This document shows, one piece after another, positions 31,906 to 41,620 of a stretch of DNA of 46,665 nt (its first letter is position 1; each line of letters begins with the position of its first letter). This DNA comes from a virus. Location: IMG/VR virus record IMGVR_UViG_3300037086_000473, positions 1 through 46,665 of that record. One strand, given 5' to 3'. Below the pieces are notes generated by a model that was given only the letters and a program-made list of their open reading frames with translations, searched no databases and was not told the origin of the DNA. Both the position numbers and the translations under genes were made by a program.

Positions 31906-34900
31906 ATGTCAGAAAAATTAAAGCTAGTTTGGGAAAACAGTCCAGAAACTCCAATAGATGCATCTAGTCTTTCTAAATATGTTGAATACTATTCAGAAGG
32001 ATTAATGTTGTTTGTTGATAGCCCAAACTTTATCAGCAATGGAGACAGTTTTCTTAAACTGAGAGCTAATAGTAAGATACCCGTGAAAATACCGGTAACG
32101 AATGCTTTTTTTGGATTCAATGATTCTGTTGTTTCTCACGACAGCAGATACACACCAGCATCCTGGCAAAACATTACTTTTAGAATAGAAACTAAAAACA
32201 ATTCTTCTGGAAAAAGTATTGCAATTGAGGATTCAACAACGAATCTTATCTTAAATTCATCTTTTGAATCTGCTTTGGCTCCAAATTGGATTGTAAATGC
32301 CACGGGATCGAGTAGTGTTTCAGTTGATTCTGTCGTTTTTCTTGATGGACAAAAATCTGTTAAATTGGTCTTAGATTCATTGGGAAGCAATGTTGCAATT
32401 TCTCAAACTGTTGACAACATAAATACAACAACTTCTCTATATTCTGCCTCTTTTTATTATATGGCAAACTTTGCTCCTGGCGCTCAATCTGGATTTTTGA
32501 ATGTTCAAATAATTGGAACTTCTAGTTGGTTTTTATATCCTACTTCACAGGGATGGACGTGGCAACTGGTTCCATACACCTTTCAAATTCCAATTGATTC
32601 TAGTATGTTGGGAAAGTGGATTAGATATGAAATTTCCAACATAGATATTACTGCAATAGAATCATCAGGAACTCCATCTCTCAAAATTATCATCTCATCT
32701 ACTTCACCACAGCACACATATAATATAGACAGCGTACAACTTGAACAAAAACCATTTTGTTCGTCTTTTACGGTAACAACTCGAGCAGCCTCTCAACTCA
32801 GATTTTCTCCTGATATATTGAGACTAGATGAGGGAACAATAGATTTCAACTTTATGTTGAAAGACGCTCAAATTTCTGGTAATATAAACTTTATAACCTT
32901 GAGAACCATAACTTCTCAAAATGCGCTTTGGTTTTACTATGATTTTGGAAATGAAAATTTCACCCTATCAATACTAGATTCAAGTAATAATCAGCATGTT
33001 CTTATTGGAACTTTCAGCTTAAAAGACTATTTGAATGAATGGATTAGAATTTTAGTCGTTTGGAAAAAACAAACTGGAATGAAATTATTCATTGATGGTC
33101 ATCTCGTTGCATCAGTATCGGATATCTTTACTCCAATTTCTGAATTAAATATTAGATCTGTGGATGGTTTCGAAATAGGTGAGAATGATGGGATTGGATT
33201 ATTGAATGGCCTGCTTGATGATTTCAAAATTAATCTATTTGCGAAATCAGATATTGAAATTGGAGACGATTTCATAAATGGAATCATATCTCCTGATAAA
33301 AACATCTACACACTTTTTGAAAATGTCAATCAAAATATAGTACTAGATGGAAGTTATTTGGATGTTGGAACATCTCTTGCTCCAAATAGTTTTTATTATA
33401 TATGGGCGATGAATGATCTAAATGATGATGGCTCTCTTGCAAAGACGGCTAGAATCATTATTTCACCAAATAATCTAGAGCCAGCAGTTCCAACAGGATC
33501 GCCCACCCTTTTGCGACATTTTGGAAGAATATTTGCTGGTTTTACTACTGATTCTAATAGAATTCCAATATATAGCAGTCTGTGGGATCTAAGCACACAA
33601 TTTACTAAAACGGCAATGTTCGAAAGAATGCTTATACATGGCACTCAAACTACTGGGTATTCTGGAACTCCACTTACAAACATTGAATTTAGATCAACAC
33701 CATATGGAGCTCAAAACGATGCAACATTTAATGTTGATACTCGTTTTACAAAACATGTATATGGAAATGTGGGTGGGATAGATTTTTTCAATTTGGATAC
33801 TGTTGATGGCATTTTGTCGATTGATGACATTCAAATTGATGGTCATCAAATCACCACAACTGCAAATGAATTGTTATTGACAGCAGTGAGTGGGCAAAAT
33901 GTTGAAATTACGGGCGCAACTGTCAACATTCATAAAAATGGTGGATTGATTTGGTTGGATAGTGTTATAATTAATGGAACCAACATATATCCAGCATCAA
34001 ACCTTGGATTAACAATCAACAATGATAAATCACACTCGTCAAGCAACATAATAATAGATTCCATGCTTGGAAACGTTTTGATCAATGGTGCCAATACAAC
34101 CATCAATCCTACTACTAATACCCATATTCAAGGTGTTCAAACACAAATCACTTCTTCTAATGGAGTGGTGATTCATCCAACTGGTGGAAGCATAACAATA
34201 ACCAATTCATCCACTGGAAATCTAACAATTGATAATCTTTCGATCAAAAACAACACTCTCTCTACTACAACGGGCAATCTCATACTCACTGCGACTACTG
34301 GAAGTGTTGTTGAAGTTTCAACAAATGCTAGTTTTGATAATATAGCGTCCCTTTCATTTGGAAGCCAATATCGTCAAATGATAAACGCCTTCTCAAGTGG
34401 AACATTTGGAATAGGAGTTCAAAATTACGCCCAATATTTCAGATCAACAAACCATTTTGCTTTCTATAAGGGTGGTGGACATGCAGATACTGTTTGGACG
34501 GGTGGAACCCTATTAGCAGCCATAACTGATGGTACGGATGGACTTGGTAATTCAGTGTCTCCACCAACGGTGTCCCCGACTAGCAAATTCATTGCCGGAA
34601 AGGTCTATAATGCTGTTTGGAATGATTTGGCCGAATGTTGGGAAAAAGACCAAGAGTATGAAATCGAATATGGAACCGTAATGGTTCAAACTAATCACGG
34701 AATCAGACCTTCTGTTAGACGTGCCGAAAAGGGCACGGTAGGTGTTGTTTCAAATACCTATGGGTTCATTTTAGGAACAGAGGGATATGATGATAGAGAT
34801 CTGAACTCGTCCAAAAAGGCTCCCATAGCCATAAGTGGAAGAGTTTCAGTTAGGCTTTTTGGAGATGTCAAGATTGGAGATCTGTTGGTTTCATATAAGA

Positions 34901-35013
34901 GTGGTTACGCCGCGAGGGCTACCTGGTTTGAGAAAATTTTCAAATATGACAGAATTATAGGTCAGGTTGATTCTCCTGTTAAAAACAGGATCTGTCTGAT
35001 GAAAGTGAAGTAG
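31906..35013 (+). CDS. Tail fibre, WEN-motif class, with CBM4/9- and LamG-like domains
   Basis: A 1035-aa fibre. N-terminus: LKLVWENSPETPIDASSLSKY, the anchor motif shared with the two preceding fibres. Residues about 110-290 form a CBM4/9-like sandwich (LILNSSFESALAPNW opening, later DSVQLEQKPF). Residues 290-450 form a LamG-like domain (RLDEGTIDFNFML, LFIDGHLVA, IGENDG). The shaft follows, and from about residue 901 (VYNAVWNDLAECWEKD) the same C-terminal chaperone-like domain as in the 754-aa fibre. At that junction the two genes share a 23-base identical string. GAGG before the ATG is the likely ribosome site. Sugar binding is inferred from the fold only. Confidence 0.75.
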   Translation: MSEKLKLVWENSPETPIDASSLSKYVEYYSEGLMLFVDSPNFISNGDSFLKLRANSKIPVKIPVTNAFFGFNDSVVSHDSRYTPASWQNITFRIETKNNSSGKSIAIEDSTTNLILNSSFESALAPNWIVNATGSSSVSVDSVVFLDGQKSVKLVLDSLGSNVAISQTVDNINTTTSLYSASFYYMANFAPGAQSGFLNVQIIGTSSWFLYPTSQGWTWQLVPYTFQIPIDSSMLGKWIRYEISNIDITAIESSGTPSLKIIISSTSPQHTYNIDSVQLEQKPFCSSFTVTTRAASQLRFSPDILRLDEGTIDFNFMLKDAQISGNINFITLRTITSQNALWFYYDFGNENFTLSILDSSNNQHVLIGTFSLKDYLNEWIRILVVWKKQTGMKLFIDGHLVASVSDIFTPISELNIRSVDGFEIGENDGIGLLNGLLDDFKINLFAKSDIEIGDDFINGIISPDKNIYTLFENVNQNIVLDGSYLDVGTSLAPNSFYYIWAMNDLNDDGSLAKTARIIISPNNLEPAVPTGSPTLLRHFGRIFAGFTTDSNRIPIYSSLWDLSTQFTKTAMFERMLIHGTQTTGYSGTPLTNIEFRSTPYGAQNDATFNVDTRFTKHVYGNVGGIDFFNLDTVDGILSIDDIQIDGHQITTTANELLLTAVSGQNVEITGATVNIHKNGGLIWLDSVIINGTNIYPASNLGLTINNDKSHSSSNIIIDSMLGNVLINGANTTINPTTNTHIQGVQTQITSSNGVVIHPTGGSITITNSSTGNLTIDNLSIKNNTLSTTTGNLILTATTGSVVEVSTNASFDNIASLSFGSQYRQMINAFSSGTFGIGVQNYAQYFRSTNHFAFYKGGGHADTVWTGGTLLAAITDGTDGLGNSVSPPTVSPTSKFIAGKVYNAVWNDLAECWEKDQEYEIEYGTVMVQTNHGIRPSVRRAEKGTVGVVSNTYGFILGTEGYDDRDLNSSKKAPIAISGRVSVRLFGDVKIGDLLVSYKSGYAARATWFEKIFKYDRIIGQVDSPVKNRICLMKVK

Positions 35014-35064
35014 GATTTCAATCCCTTAACAGGTCTCAAAAACTATCTCTGCGGCCAATCTTTG

Positions 35065-35076
35065 TAAGATACATAT
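35065..35076 (+). promoter_or_regulatory. TAAGATA motif abutting ATG 35077
   Basis: TAAGATACATAT directly precedes the ATG (AAGATAnnTATATG) in a 63-base gap after the fibre block. No Shine-Dalgarno is visible. It probably starts a new transcript for the 35077-42694 genes. Confidence 0.5.
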
Positions 35077-35754
35077 ATGAGCGAAATTACACTAGAAACA
35101 GTTGCAGAGAGCATTGAAAAATTAGAAGACAGTATCATCTCTGATGTTACGGAGCTAAAAACATCAACGGAGATGATACTGAAAGAGCTGACTGGGTATC
35201 TCAACATATCATCTCAGAATCTCACCGATGTTCAAACAACTACTATAAAAATAGACACCACTCTCGCCTCTTTCAAAGATTACTTGCTAAAATTGGACTT
35301 CATAGAGAAAAAATTCATAGAACTTCCACAGAAATTCTATGAACTTGGAGAACAGATAAAACATGTTTCTGAGGCACAGATTCGCTCCGACAAATACGCT
35401 GAAAATGTGGCCGCTTATCTGAAAAGAATGGCCGCGTACATGCAGCAACAAAATACTAAATTTAGTGAGATTTCCAACAATGTTGAAAATTTGACTATAG
35501 CGTATAGTGCTACAAAGGAAGAGATTATGAAGAGTCAAGACAATCTCTTCCACCTGATCAAGACCATTATCACTAGCAAAGAAAATACAGAGGGTGCCAA
35601 AATTGATCTTCAGAAAAGTCAAATCAAACAAAGTGGTGACATAACAAAGACAAAATTCAAATTCTGGGCAAAGATTCTTGGGCTGTTATTGGGATCTGGA
35701 GGAGTCGTGGTTTTGATAGTTGAATTCGTTATTCAAATGTTGAGCAAGAAATGA
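35077..35754 (+). CDS. Coiled-coil protein with C-terminal membrane anchor
   Basis: A 225-aa protein. Residues about 1-190 are long amphipathic helices, likely coiled coils (SIEKLEDSIISDVTELK, FIEKKFIELPQKFYELGEQI, NVENLTIAYSATKEEIM). Residues about 196-221 (FWAKILGLLLGSGGVVVLIV and following) are hydrophobic, followed by KK, a tail-anchor arrangement. There is no signal peptide. It may tether a tail or lysis component to the membrane, or act as an infection-time membrane factor. A holin is less likely given the single late segment and long coil. The next gene overlaps by 4 bases (ATGA), so the two are probably partners. Confidence 0.6.
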   Translation: MSEITLETVAESIEKLEDSIISDVTELKTSTEMILKELTGYLNISSQNLTDVQTTTIKIDTTLASFKDYLLKLDFIEKKFIELPQKFYELGEQIKHVSEAQIRSDKYAENVAAYLKRMAAYMQQQNTKFSEISNNVENLTIAYSATKEEIMKSQDNLFHLIKTIITSKENTEGAKIDLQKSQIKQSGDITKTKFKFWAKILGLLLGSGGVVVLIVEFVIQMLSKK

Positions 35755-36287
35755 ATGAATTAAGAGAAACATTCTCAAGAATAAAAAATCGATTATACAA
35801 ACTAAACTTCTCATTGTTTGACATTTCTGAGCTCATTTCAGCTGTAGAAAAAATCACTGATCCAAATAAGCTTAAAAAAATTAGAGACCACATTGAAAAT
35901 ATGGAAAAATATTTTCAAGATCTTGGAACTGAAATAATGTGGATCAATTCCAAGGAATTTGAGACTGGAAATAGGCTCTTAATAGCAGAACTAATGAAAG
36001 ATCTTATTAGAGACATGGATCAGTGTGTTGATTCTTTTGTTGTGATAATTAAATTGATGGATTACGAAAAAAAAGTAGAACTTAAGAAGTCTGCTGCCTA
36101 TATGAAATCACTAAGAGATCATCTAATTTCGAGAATTAATGAATTCAAAATCAGATTGTTGCGCGGACAGGGTGAACTACAAATCTTTAAAAGAATTTTG
36201 AATGATGCAATAGATAGCTTCGTCAGAGAATTTTACTCTATGCAGTTTCTTAAATTGAAAGAGACCATAGATCAAAAATTGAAATAA
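35751..36287 (+). CDS. Helical hypothetical protein coupled to the membrane-anchored coil
   Basis: A 178-aa protein, not recognised. Nearly all helix by eye with long heptad-like stretches (ISELISAVEKITDPNKLKKI, KRILNDAIDSFVREFYSM) and mixed charge, so a coiled-coil partner is plausible. No membrane segment. It starts inside the previous stop (ATGA), pointing to coupled translation, and ends 1 base before the large fibre gene. Confidence 0.55.
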   Translation: MNELRETFSRIKNRLYKLNFSLFDISELISAVEKITDPNKLKKIRDHIENMEKYFQDLGTEIMWINSKEFETGNRLLIAELMKDLIRDMDQCVDSFVVIIKLMDYEKKVELKKSAAYMKSLRDHLISRINEFKIRLLRGQGELQIFKRILNDAIDSFVREFYSMQFLKLKETIDQKLK

Positions 36288-36288
36288 T

Positions 36289-39200
36289 ATGGTTGAAAAC
36301 ACAATCGTCACAAAGCTCGGATCAGAATCAAATGATTCGCAGCACACTCAATTCTCATCAACAACCAATTGGTCTTTAGGAGCTGGTGACCTTATTGTCT
36401 ATAAGAACGGTGTCCTTCAAACCAGTGCCTCAGATTATACTGTTTTATCAAACAATAGCATTCAATTTAATTCTCCTATCCAAATCACCGACAAAGTAAT
36501 GATGATGGTTAGCAAGCTTATGGAAGCTTCTAACTTGATGACCTACGATGACAGAGTCGTTCAAGTTGATAGAGTTTCAAAAAAGTTGGAAGGAAAAGCA
36601 CAAACGGCGGTCGAAAAGAGAATTTTTGAGGAAGGGATCCCTTCCAATTTTATTATCCACACCAATGATGTTTGGGCTTCTACAGTAGATCCAACTCCAG
36701 CCAATGCCATAACCCAAGGTTTTGCTTTTGCCTACTCGCAGTTTATATTGAGTCAGGATATCACAGTCTCCTCTAATAGAGGATGGTTTGCAACTTCAAA
36801 TGGTATTCTTACTGGAAGAATAATTAATTGGATACCCCCAAGATTTGGTCAGGGGTATACAATCCGTCTTTTTGATTCTCATGGAACTGAAATACCCTCT
36901 TCAGATCCAATGGGTTGGCAATGGGATTATCAAGCTGGTTATCTCTTTATTGAAAACACTCATTCATATTCGATGCCATTCAAGATTAATGGTTGGAGAT
37001 ATACTGGTTCTTATGGAAGTGGATCTGTTGGAGCGGCTTATTGGAAGAACCCAGCACCAACTTTTACAGCTCTTCCTATTTATGGAAATCTAGATGGTGA
37101 TATGCGTCTTGTTCTTGACACCAATAGTATTTGGAGATGGAATAGTTTACAAAATCAATGGATAAGCACGAATTTTGCATCAGCTAGATTCAAAGACCCA
37201 GTAGCCGATATTATTAGTCTTCCTCCAACTGCAAACATTGACGGGGATATTCGTTTAGTTTTGGGCAACAACACTCTATATAGATGGAATGGGACTACCC
37301 ACGCTTGGCAAGTTATCATTCCTGTTCATAACCATGATGATAGGTATTTTACCGAGACAGAAATAAACTCAATGCTTGCTCTATATGCTCCACTCATCCA
37401 TACTCATGATACCCTTTATTATAGAAAAGAAGAGGTTGATAGTTTGGTAAGATGGAGACCATCCGTAATGGACCAGGCCCATCTGCCACCCTATACCGAA
37501 AACAGAGATGGAGACGTAATTCTTACCAGAGATCAAAATATTATTTGGAGATGGATAGGAAATATAGCCAATCCAAAATGGATTCCAATTGTTTATGGTA
37601 ATTTATCCTGGAAACCACCAGTTACTAACCACACAGATCTTCCATCAATTGGAAACGTGGTTGGAGACGTTCGATTAGTCGTCAATGATAATGGAACGGC
37701 TTATTGGTGGGACGGCACAACTTGGCAAAACTTTACAAATCCACTTCATACCCACGATGACAGATATTACACAAAAGTACAAATAGATACGGCGCTGAGA
37801 TGGAAGGCTCCAGTAAATACTTTTGCTAATCTTCCTGTATCTGGAAATACCGATGGTGATGCAAGACTCACATTAGCCAATAATAATGTTTATAGGTGGG
37901 ATGGAACTTTGAATCAATGGGTGCTTTTCTCTGCTTCTCCCAGATGGAGAGAAATGGTACCTCTGCTAACTAATCTGCCAACAATTGGAAACATTGATGG
38001 TGACGTAAGATTTGTAAAAGAAAAGCTCTTGCTATACGAGTGGGAGGCGGCCACCTCTGTTTGGAAACCAATTGGAGCTCCAGTCTCCAACATGGATGAT
38101 AGGTACTACACAAAATACCAACTCGACAATGGTCAGCTGGACACTCGCTACTTTACTCAACAGCAAATAACTGCTCTCTTTAATGTAAACACTGGACATA
38201 ACCATGATGGTATCAATTCAAAAAAGATTGATTACAATAATTTACTCAATCTTCCAACATTTTATTGGAAAGCTCCAGTAGCAGATGTTTCTAGTCTTCC
38301 AACAATTGGAAATACTATTGGAGATGCTCGACTTACTCTTACAAATCCAGCGTGCTACGTTTGGACTGGCGTACAATGGTATTTAGTTGATTCAGGTGTA
38401 TTCGCTCCAATAGATCACAACCATGATGTTCGATATTACACCAAAGCAGAAATAGATCAAGAGTTTGAAGATTTAACATTGTGGATAACCGCCCAATTGG
38501 CAATGAAAGCAGACATCAACCACACTCACGATGATCGCTACTACACAAAAACCCAGGTTGATGCTAAATTTGATATCACCCATGGACACAACCATGATGG
38601 TTACAATTCAAGAAGAATTTCTTATTATGATCTAATAGATCTTCCAATCATTCCACAATTCAATCCGAATGATTATTGGACAAAAACTGAACTTGAGGCG
38701 GTGCACACCCCAGCAGTCCAAATGATAAATTGGGAGAATGTTTTCAATAAGCCAGATTTAGCCAACACTCATTGGAAATCTCCAGTACAAACTGTTTTAG
38801 ACTTGCCAAACACGGGAAATGAAATTGATGACATTCGATTAGTTCTTGACACGTCCGACATATATGTTTGGAACGGAATACAGTGGAATGTTATTGGTCA
38901 TTGGCAAAATAACTATGTTGCTTATTGGAGAGAGCCAATAGATGCTTATGATGATTTGCCATTAGGCAATTTGAATGTAAATGGTGACGTTCGATTAGTT
39001 TTAAGTGAAAACAAATTATACAGGTGGGATTCGTCTCTTAATTTTTGGGTAAGCTTAGTATCAACAGCAACCAATGTCCAAGTATACTTGAACGGCTTGC
39101 AGTTGTTGGAGGGCGTAGAGTGGGTGAGAGTCAAAGAGAAAGCAATCGACATAATTGCAATGGATCCAGATAACCCATCTCTTCCAGCAGTGAGAGCCGG

Positions 39201-41400
39201 AGATAAAGTTACTATGGTAATTGCTGGAGACTATTATATTAGAAGAGACTTTATTGCTCAAACTGCTCAGACCATATTTGAAGTCTTTAGTTCATACCAC
39301 AGAGAAGACATTGTAGTAAGTGGAAATCCGACGACAATCAGACTAACCTTCCCATATATTCTACATGGTGCCAACTTGATCGTTTGGCTCAATGGACTAT
39401 TGAAGAGAGTGAATGAGGACTACTACGAAATAAATCCAACTCAATTTGCTTTCCAATATCCATTAAATCCTGGAGACCATGTTATTGCTATCATCATGGA
39501 ACAAGCAAGCGGTGAGGGTGAATACATACGAGAAGATCAGGTTGCAACCGCCGGCCAGACAACATTTGGTCTTAGTAACTTCTATATTCCAGGATCTGGA
39601 AGATTACTAGTATATTTCAATGGAGATTTGTTGAAGAATGGAACTGATTATTATGAATTAAGCAACACTACTATAGAAACGCTTAATCCAATGATTGCTG
39701 GAGATAAATTCTCATTTATTTTACTTGGGCAAGGAATTTCTGGTGGATGTTGTAATGCTGAGGATGTCATATTGGGGATTCCAACCGATAAAACATGGAA
39801 TGATGGTTTGTTGTATTTCTTTGAGCAAATGAAGGTTAACGATGCAATTGATCAAATAAATGAGACTTTGTTGCAAATGGCTCCGACACCACCCACAAAC
39901 TTCAATGGAAAAGCCCTTGTTCTTACCTTGAGCTTAGTTCCTGGATATGAGTCACAGGGAAATACAAATTATGAAACAGTCGCTGGTGCCTATCACACAT
40001 ATTTAACAGAAACTACCACATTTACTGTAGAAACTCCAGATCAAACTGGATTTGCAGATGCCGACAAGGGATCACTTTCGCTCTATATAAATGATGTTTT
40101 AGTAGATCAATTCAGTCTTTACAATGCATTCGTTGTGCTCAATGCTAATGGAAATCAGAGCTCTGTTAGTTATGGTTCTCAATCTCAGGGAGCTCGACAG
40201 AATGAGGGAATAGGTGGAACTAGTGGAGCCATAAGAAACTCTACAAATGGCAAAATTTCTGTCATGAGTGTTGGCAAATACAACAATTTCAAAATGTGGC
40301 AAAAGGGAGACATTAGAATTAACATTACTCCAGGAGTTCTTCGACAAGGATATAATACTATTTATTTAACACATGTTGATGGAACTAATTTCACAAGAAG
40401 AACAAATACCCTCAAACTCTTCTTAGATACTGCATCGTCCAGGCCACACATAGACATCAGTCCTGGATTAACTGCATTGACCCAAATTTCTAATAAATAC
40501 ATCTCAGGTGTCAGATACTACTCAATAGGAGACACCTTTAACACAGATTTTGTCACTATTGGAGCATTCAGCAACACATATACTTCAACTCCATTCTCAA
40601 TAAGCATGCCTGGTCTACAACCATTAGACATAGCGTTTAATGATCCTCATGTTTTTGGTCCAGCTTCTCCACCAAGAATTGGAGATCTAGCAGAATACAA
40701 TGGCCCCTTTGCTCTCAACAAGTTCAGCGACTATAGTATAGATGCTGTTTTGACTATTGCATGTAGGGATCCATTTGGTGTTGGACCCTCAACACAAACG
40801 GCTTCTCAGCACAATTTAGTCAATACTTTCACAAATGGATCTACTGATTTGATTGAATACTTTAGAGATGAAAAATTCAGACTTCCTCTTGATTCATACG
40901 ACACAATCCCGACTAGAACTGATCAATGGAATAGTTCAGCCGTTTTGACAAATGGTAATGCTTTAATTTTTAATTTGAGACTCAAATATCCAAACATCAA
41001 TTTTACTACCCCATACAGACCACAGCCTCAAATTGCAAATTATTCCTCATTTACTGGAGCACAAGCATATATTAGAAGTTTTTATAAAGTAGCGGCAAAA
41101 AACAGCGGAACTTTTATCATCAATGGCATCACCCTACAAGATCTTCAAAACAATAGAATTTTGATTGATCTTAAGCTTCCAACTCAAACTGGCTGGATGT
41201 CTCTCAACAAACCATATGACGTCATTATTTTCAAAGGTCTTGATGGTGATGGATGTCTTCTGAATTCAGATGGCGGCCAACATTTTACCTATTCGTCCGG
41301 GACGTTCTCAACTGCTAATAGCGACTATATGATCATAGCGAGAATAACACTGCCAAACTCAACAGCACCAGAAATAATCTACATGGAACTACAATGGTAA
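36289..41400 (+). CDS. 1703-aa repeat-rich fibre protein
   Basis: A very large fibre-type protein. Residues about 33-75, 925-978, 1010-1068 and 1090-1150 carry copies of a phage fibre module of the form VYxNGxLxxxxxDY then GDKV. Residues 151-244 are a domain shared with the protein at 41621 (LSQDITVSSNRGW to NGWRYTG). Residues 251-924 hold nine repeats of 41-47 aa with LPxxGNxxGDxRL and a final W, separated by seven or eight segments with HxHDDRYYTK-like His and Tyr patterns, possibly metal-binding. The C-terminal 500 residues are an unrecognised beta-rich receptor-binding candidate. No Shine-Dalgarno is visible; the start is 1 base after the previous stop. No signal peptide. Confidence 0.75.
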   Translation: MVENTIVTKLGSESNDSQHTQFSSTTNWSLGAGDLIVYKNGVLQTSASDYTVLSNNSIQFNSPIQITDKVMMMVSKLMEASNLMTYDDRVVQVDRVSKKLEGKAQTAVEKRIFEEGIPSNFIIHTNDVWASTVDPTPANAITQGFAFAYSQFILSQDITVSSNRGWFATSNGILTGRIINWIPPRFGQGYTIRLFDSHGTEIPSSDPMGWQWDYQAGYLFIENTHSYSMPFKINGWRYTGSYGSGSVGAAYWKNPAPTFTALPIYGNLDGDMRLVLDTNSIWRWNSLQNQWISTNFASARFKDPVADIISLPPTANIDGDIRLVLGNNTLYRWNGTTHAWQVIIPVHNHDDRYFTETEINSMLALYAPLIHTHDTLYYRKEEVDSLVRWRPSVMDQAHLPPYTENRDGDVILTRDQNIIWRWIGNIANPKWIPIVYGNLSWKPPVTNHTDLPSIGNVVGDVRLVVNDNGTAYWWDGTTWQNFTNPLHTHDDRYYTKVQIDTALRWKAPVNTFANLPVSGNTDGDARLTLANNNVYRWDGTLNQWVLFSASPRWREMVPLLTNLPTIGNIDGDVRFVKEKLLLYEWEAATSVWKPIGAPVSNMDDRYYTKYQLDNGQLDTRYFTQQQITALFNVNTGHNHDGINSKKIDYNNLLNLPTFYWKAPVADVSSLPTIGNTIGDARLTLTNPACYVWTGVQWYLVDSGVFAPIDHNHDVRYYTKAEIDQEFEDLTLWITAQLAMKADINHTHDDRYYTKTQVDAKFDITHGHNHDGYNSRRISYYDLIDLPIIPQFNPNDYWTKTELEAVHTPAVQMINWENVFNKPDLANTHWKSPVQTVLDLPNTGNEIDDIRLVLDTSDIYVWNGIQWNVIGHWQNNYVAYWREPIDAYDDLPLGNLNVNGDVRLVLSENKLYRWDSSLNFWVSLVSTATNVQVYLNGLQLLEGVEWVRVKEKAIDIIAMDPDNPSLPAVRAGDKVTMVIAGDYYIRRDFIAQTAQTIFEVFSSYHREDIVVSGNPTTIRLTFPYILHGANLIVWLNGLLKRVNEDYYEINPTQFAFQYPLNPGDHVIAIIMEQASGEGEYIREDQVATAGQTTFGLSNFYIPGSGRLLVYFNGDLLKNGTDYYELSNTTIETLNPMIAGDKFSFILLGQGISGGCCNAEDVILGIPTDKTWNDGLLYFFEQMKVNDAIDQINETLLQMAPTPPTNFNGKALVLTLSLVPGYESQGNTNYETVAGAYHTYLTETTTFTVETPDQTGFADADKGSLSLYINDVLVDQFSLYNAFVVLNANGNQSSVSYGSQSQGARQNEGIGGTSGAIRNSTNGKISVMSVGKYNNFKMWQKGDIRINITPGVLRQGYNTIYLTHVDGTNFTRRTNTLKLFLDTASSRPHIDISPGLTALTQISNKYISGVRYYSIGDTFNTDFVTIGAFSNTYTSTPFSISMPGLQPLDIAFNDPHVFGPASPPRIGDLAEYNGPFALNKFSDYSIDAVLTIACRDPFGVGPSTQTASQHNLVNTFTNGSTDLIEYFRDEKFRLPLDSYDTIPTRTDQWNSSAVLTNGNALIFNLRLKYPNINFTTPYRPQPQIANYSSFTGAQAYIRSFYKVAAKNSGTFIINGITLQDLQNNRILIDLKLPTQTGWMSLNKPYDVIIFKGLDGDGCLLNSDGGQHFTYSSGTFSTANSDYMIIARITLPNSTAPEIIYMELQW
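37039..39060 (+). repeat. Nine protein repeats with LPxxGNxxGDxRL
   Basis: Nine units, at roughly residues 251-924 of the fibre, carry W(K/R)xPV, LPxxGNxxGDxRL, then (L/V)YxW and a final W. Between most lie segments with HxHD and RYYTK. The units are strongly diverged from one another, so the array is old rather than recently copied. It probably forms a rod with regularly spaced binding loops. Confidence 0.7.
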
Positions 41401-41410
41401 GGAGTAAAAA

Positions 41411-41620
41411 ATGATTAATAATCTAGACAAGCTTATTAAAGCAAGAGAACAAGCACTTGGTGCGTTAAAACAACCATCGACTTATTCCAATGCCGAAATC
41501 AAAGATCTCGCACAATTGGTTACCCAATCGCATGAACATATTATGAAGTCTCTAAAAGTATTGAACGAGAATCAAAAAGAACTCTATGATATAATTGTGA
41601 AAATGTCAAGTGAGAAATAA
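41411..41620 (+). CDS. Small helical hypothetical protein
   Basis: A 69-aa protein, all helix by eye (LDKLIKAREQALGALKQP, AQLVTQSHEHIMKSLKVL), likely a coiled-coil dimer or trimer. AAGGAG sits 7 bases before the ATG. The stop TAA directly abuts the next ATG. It lies between two proteins sharing a domain, so a structural or assembly role in that system is likely but unproven. Confidence 0.55.
   Translation: MINNLDKLIKAREQALGALKQPSTYSNAEIKDLAQLVTQSHEHIMKSLKVLNENQKELYDIIVKMSSEK

Noticed and set aside
34974-34990. TCCTGTT/AACAGGA hairpin near the end of the 31906 gene
   Set aside because: It lies inside the coding region and lacks a T-run, so I do not call a terminator.
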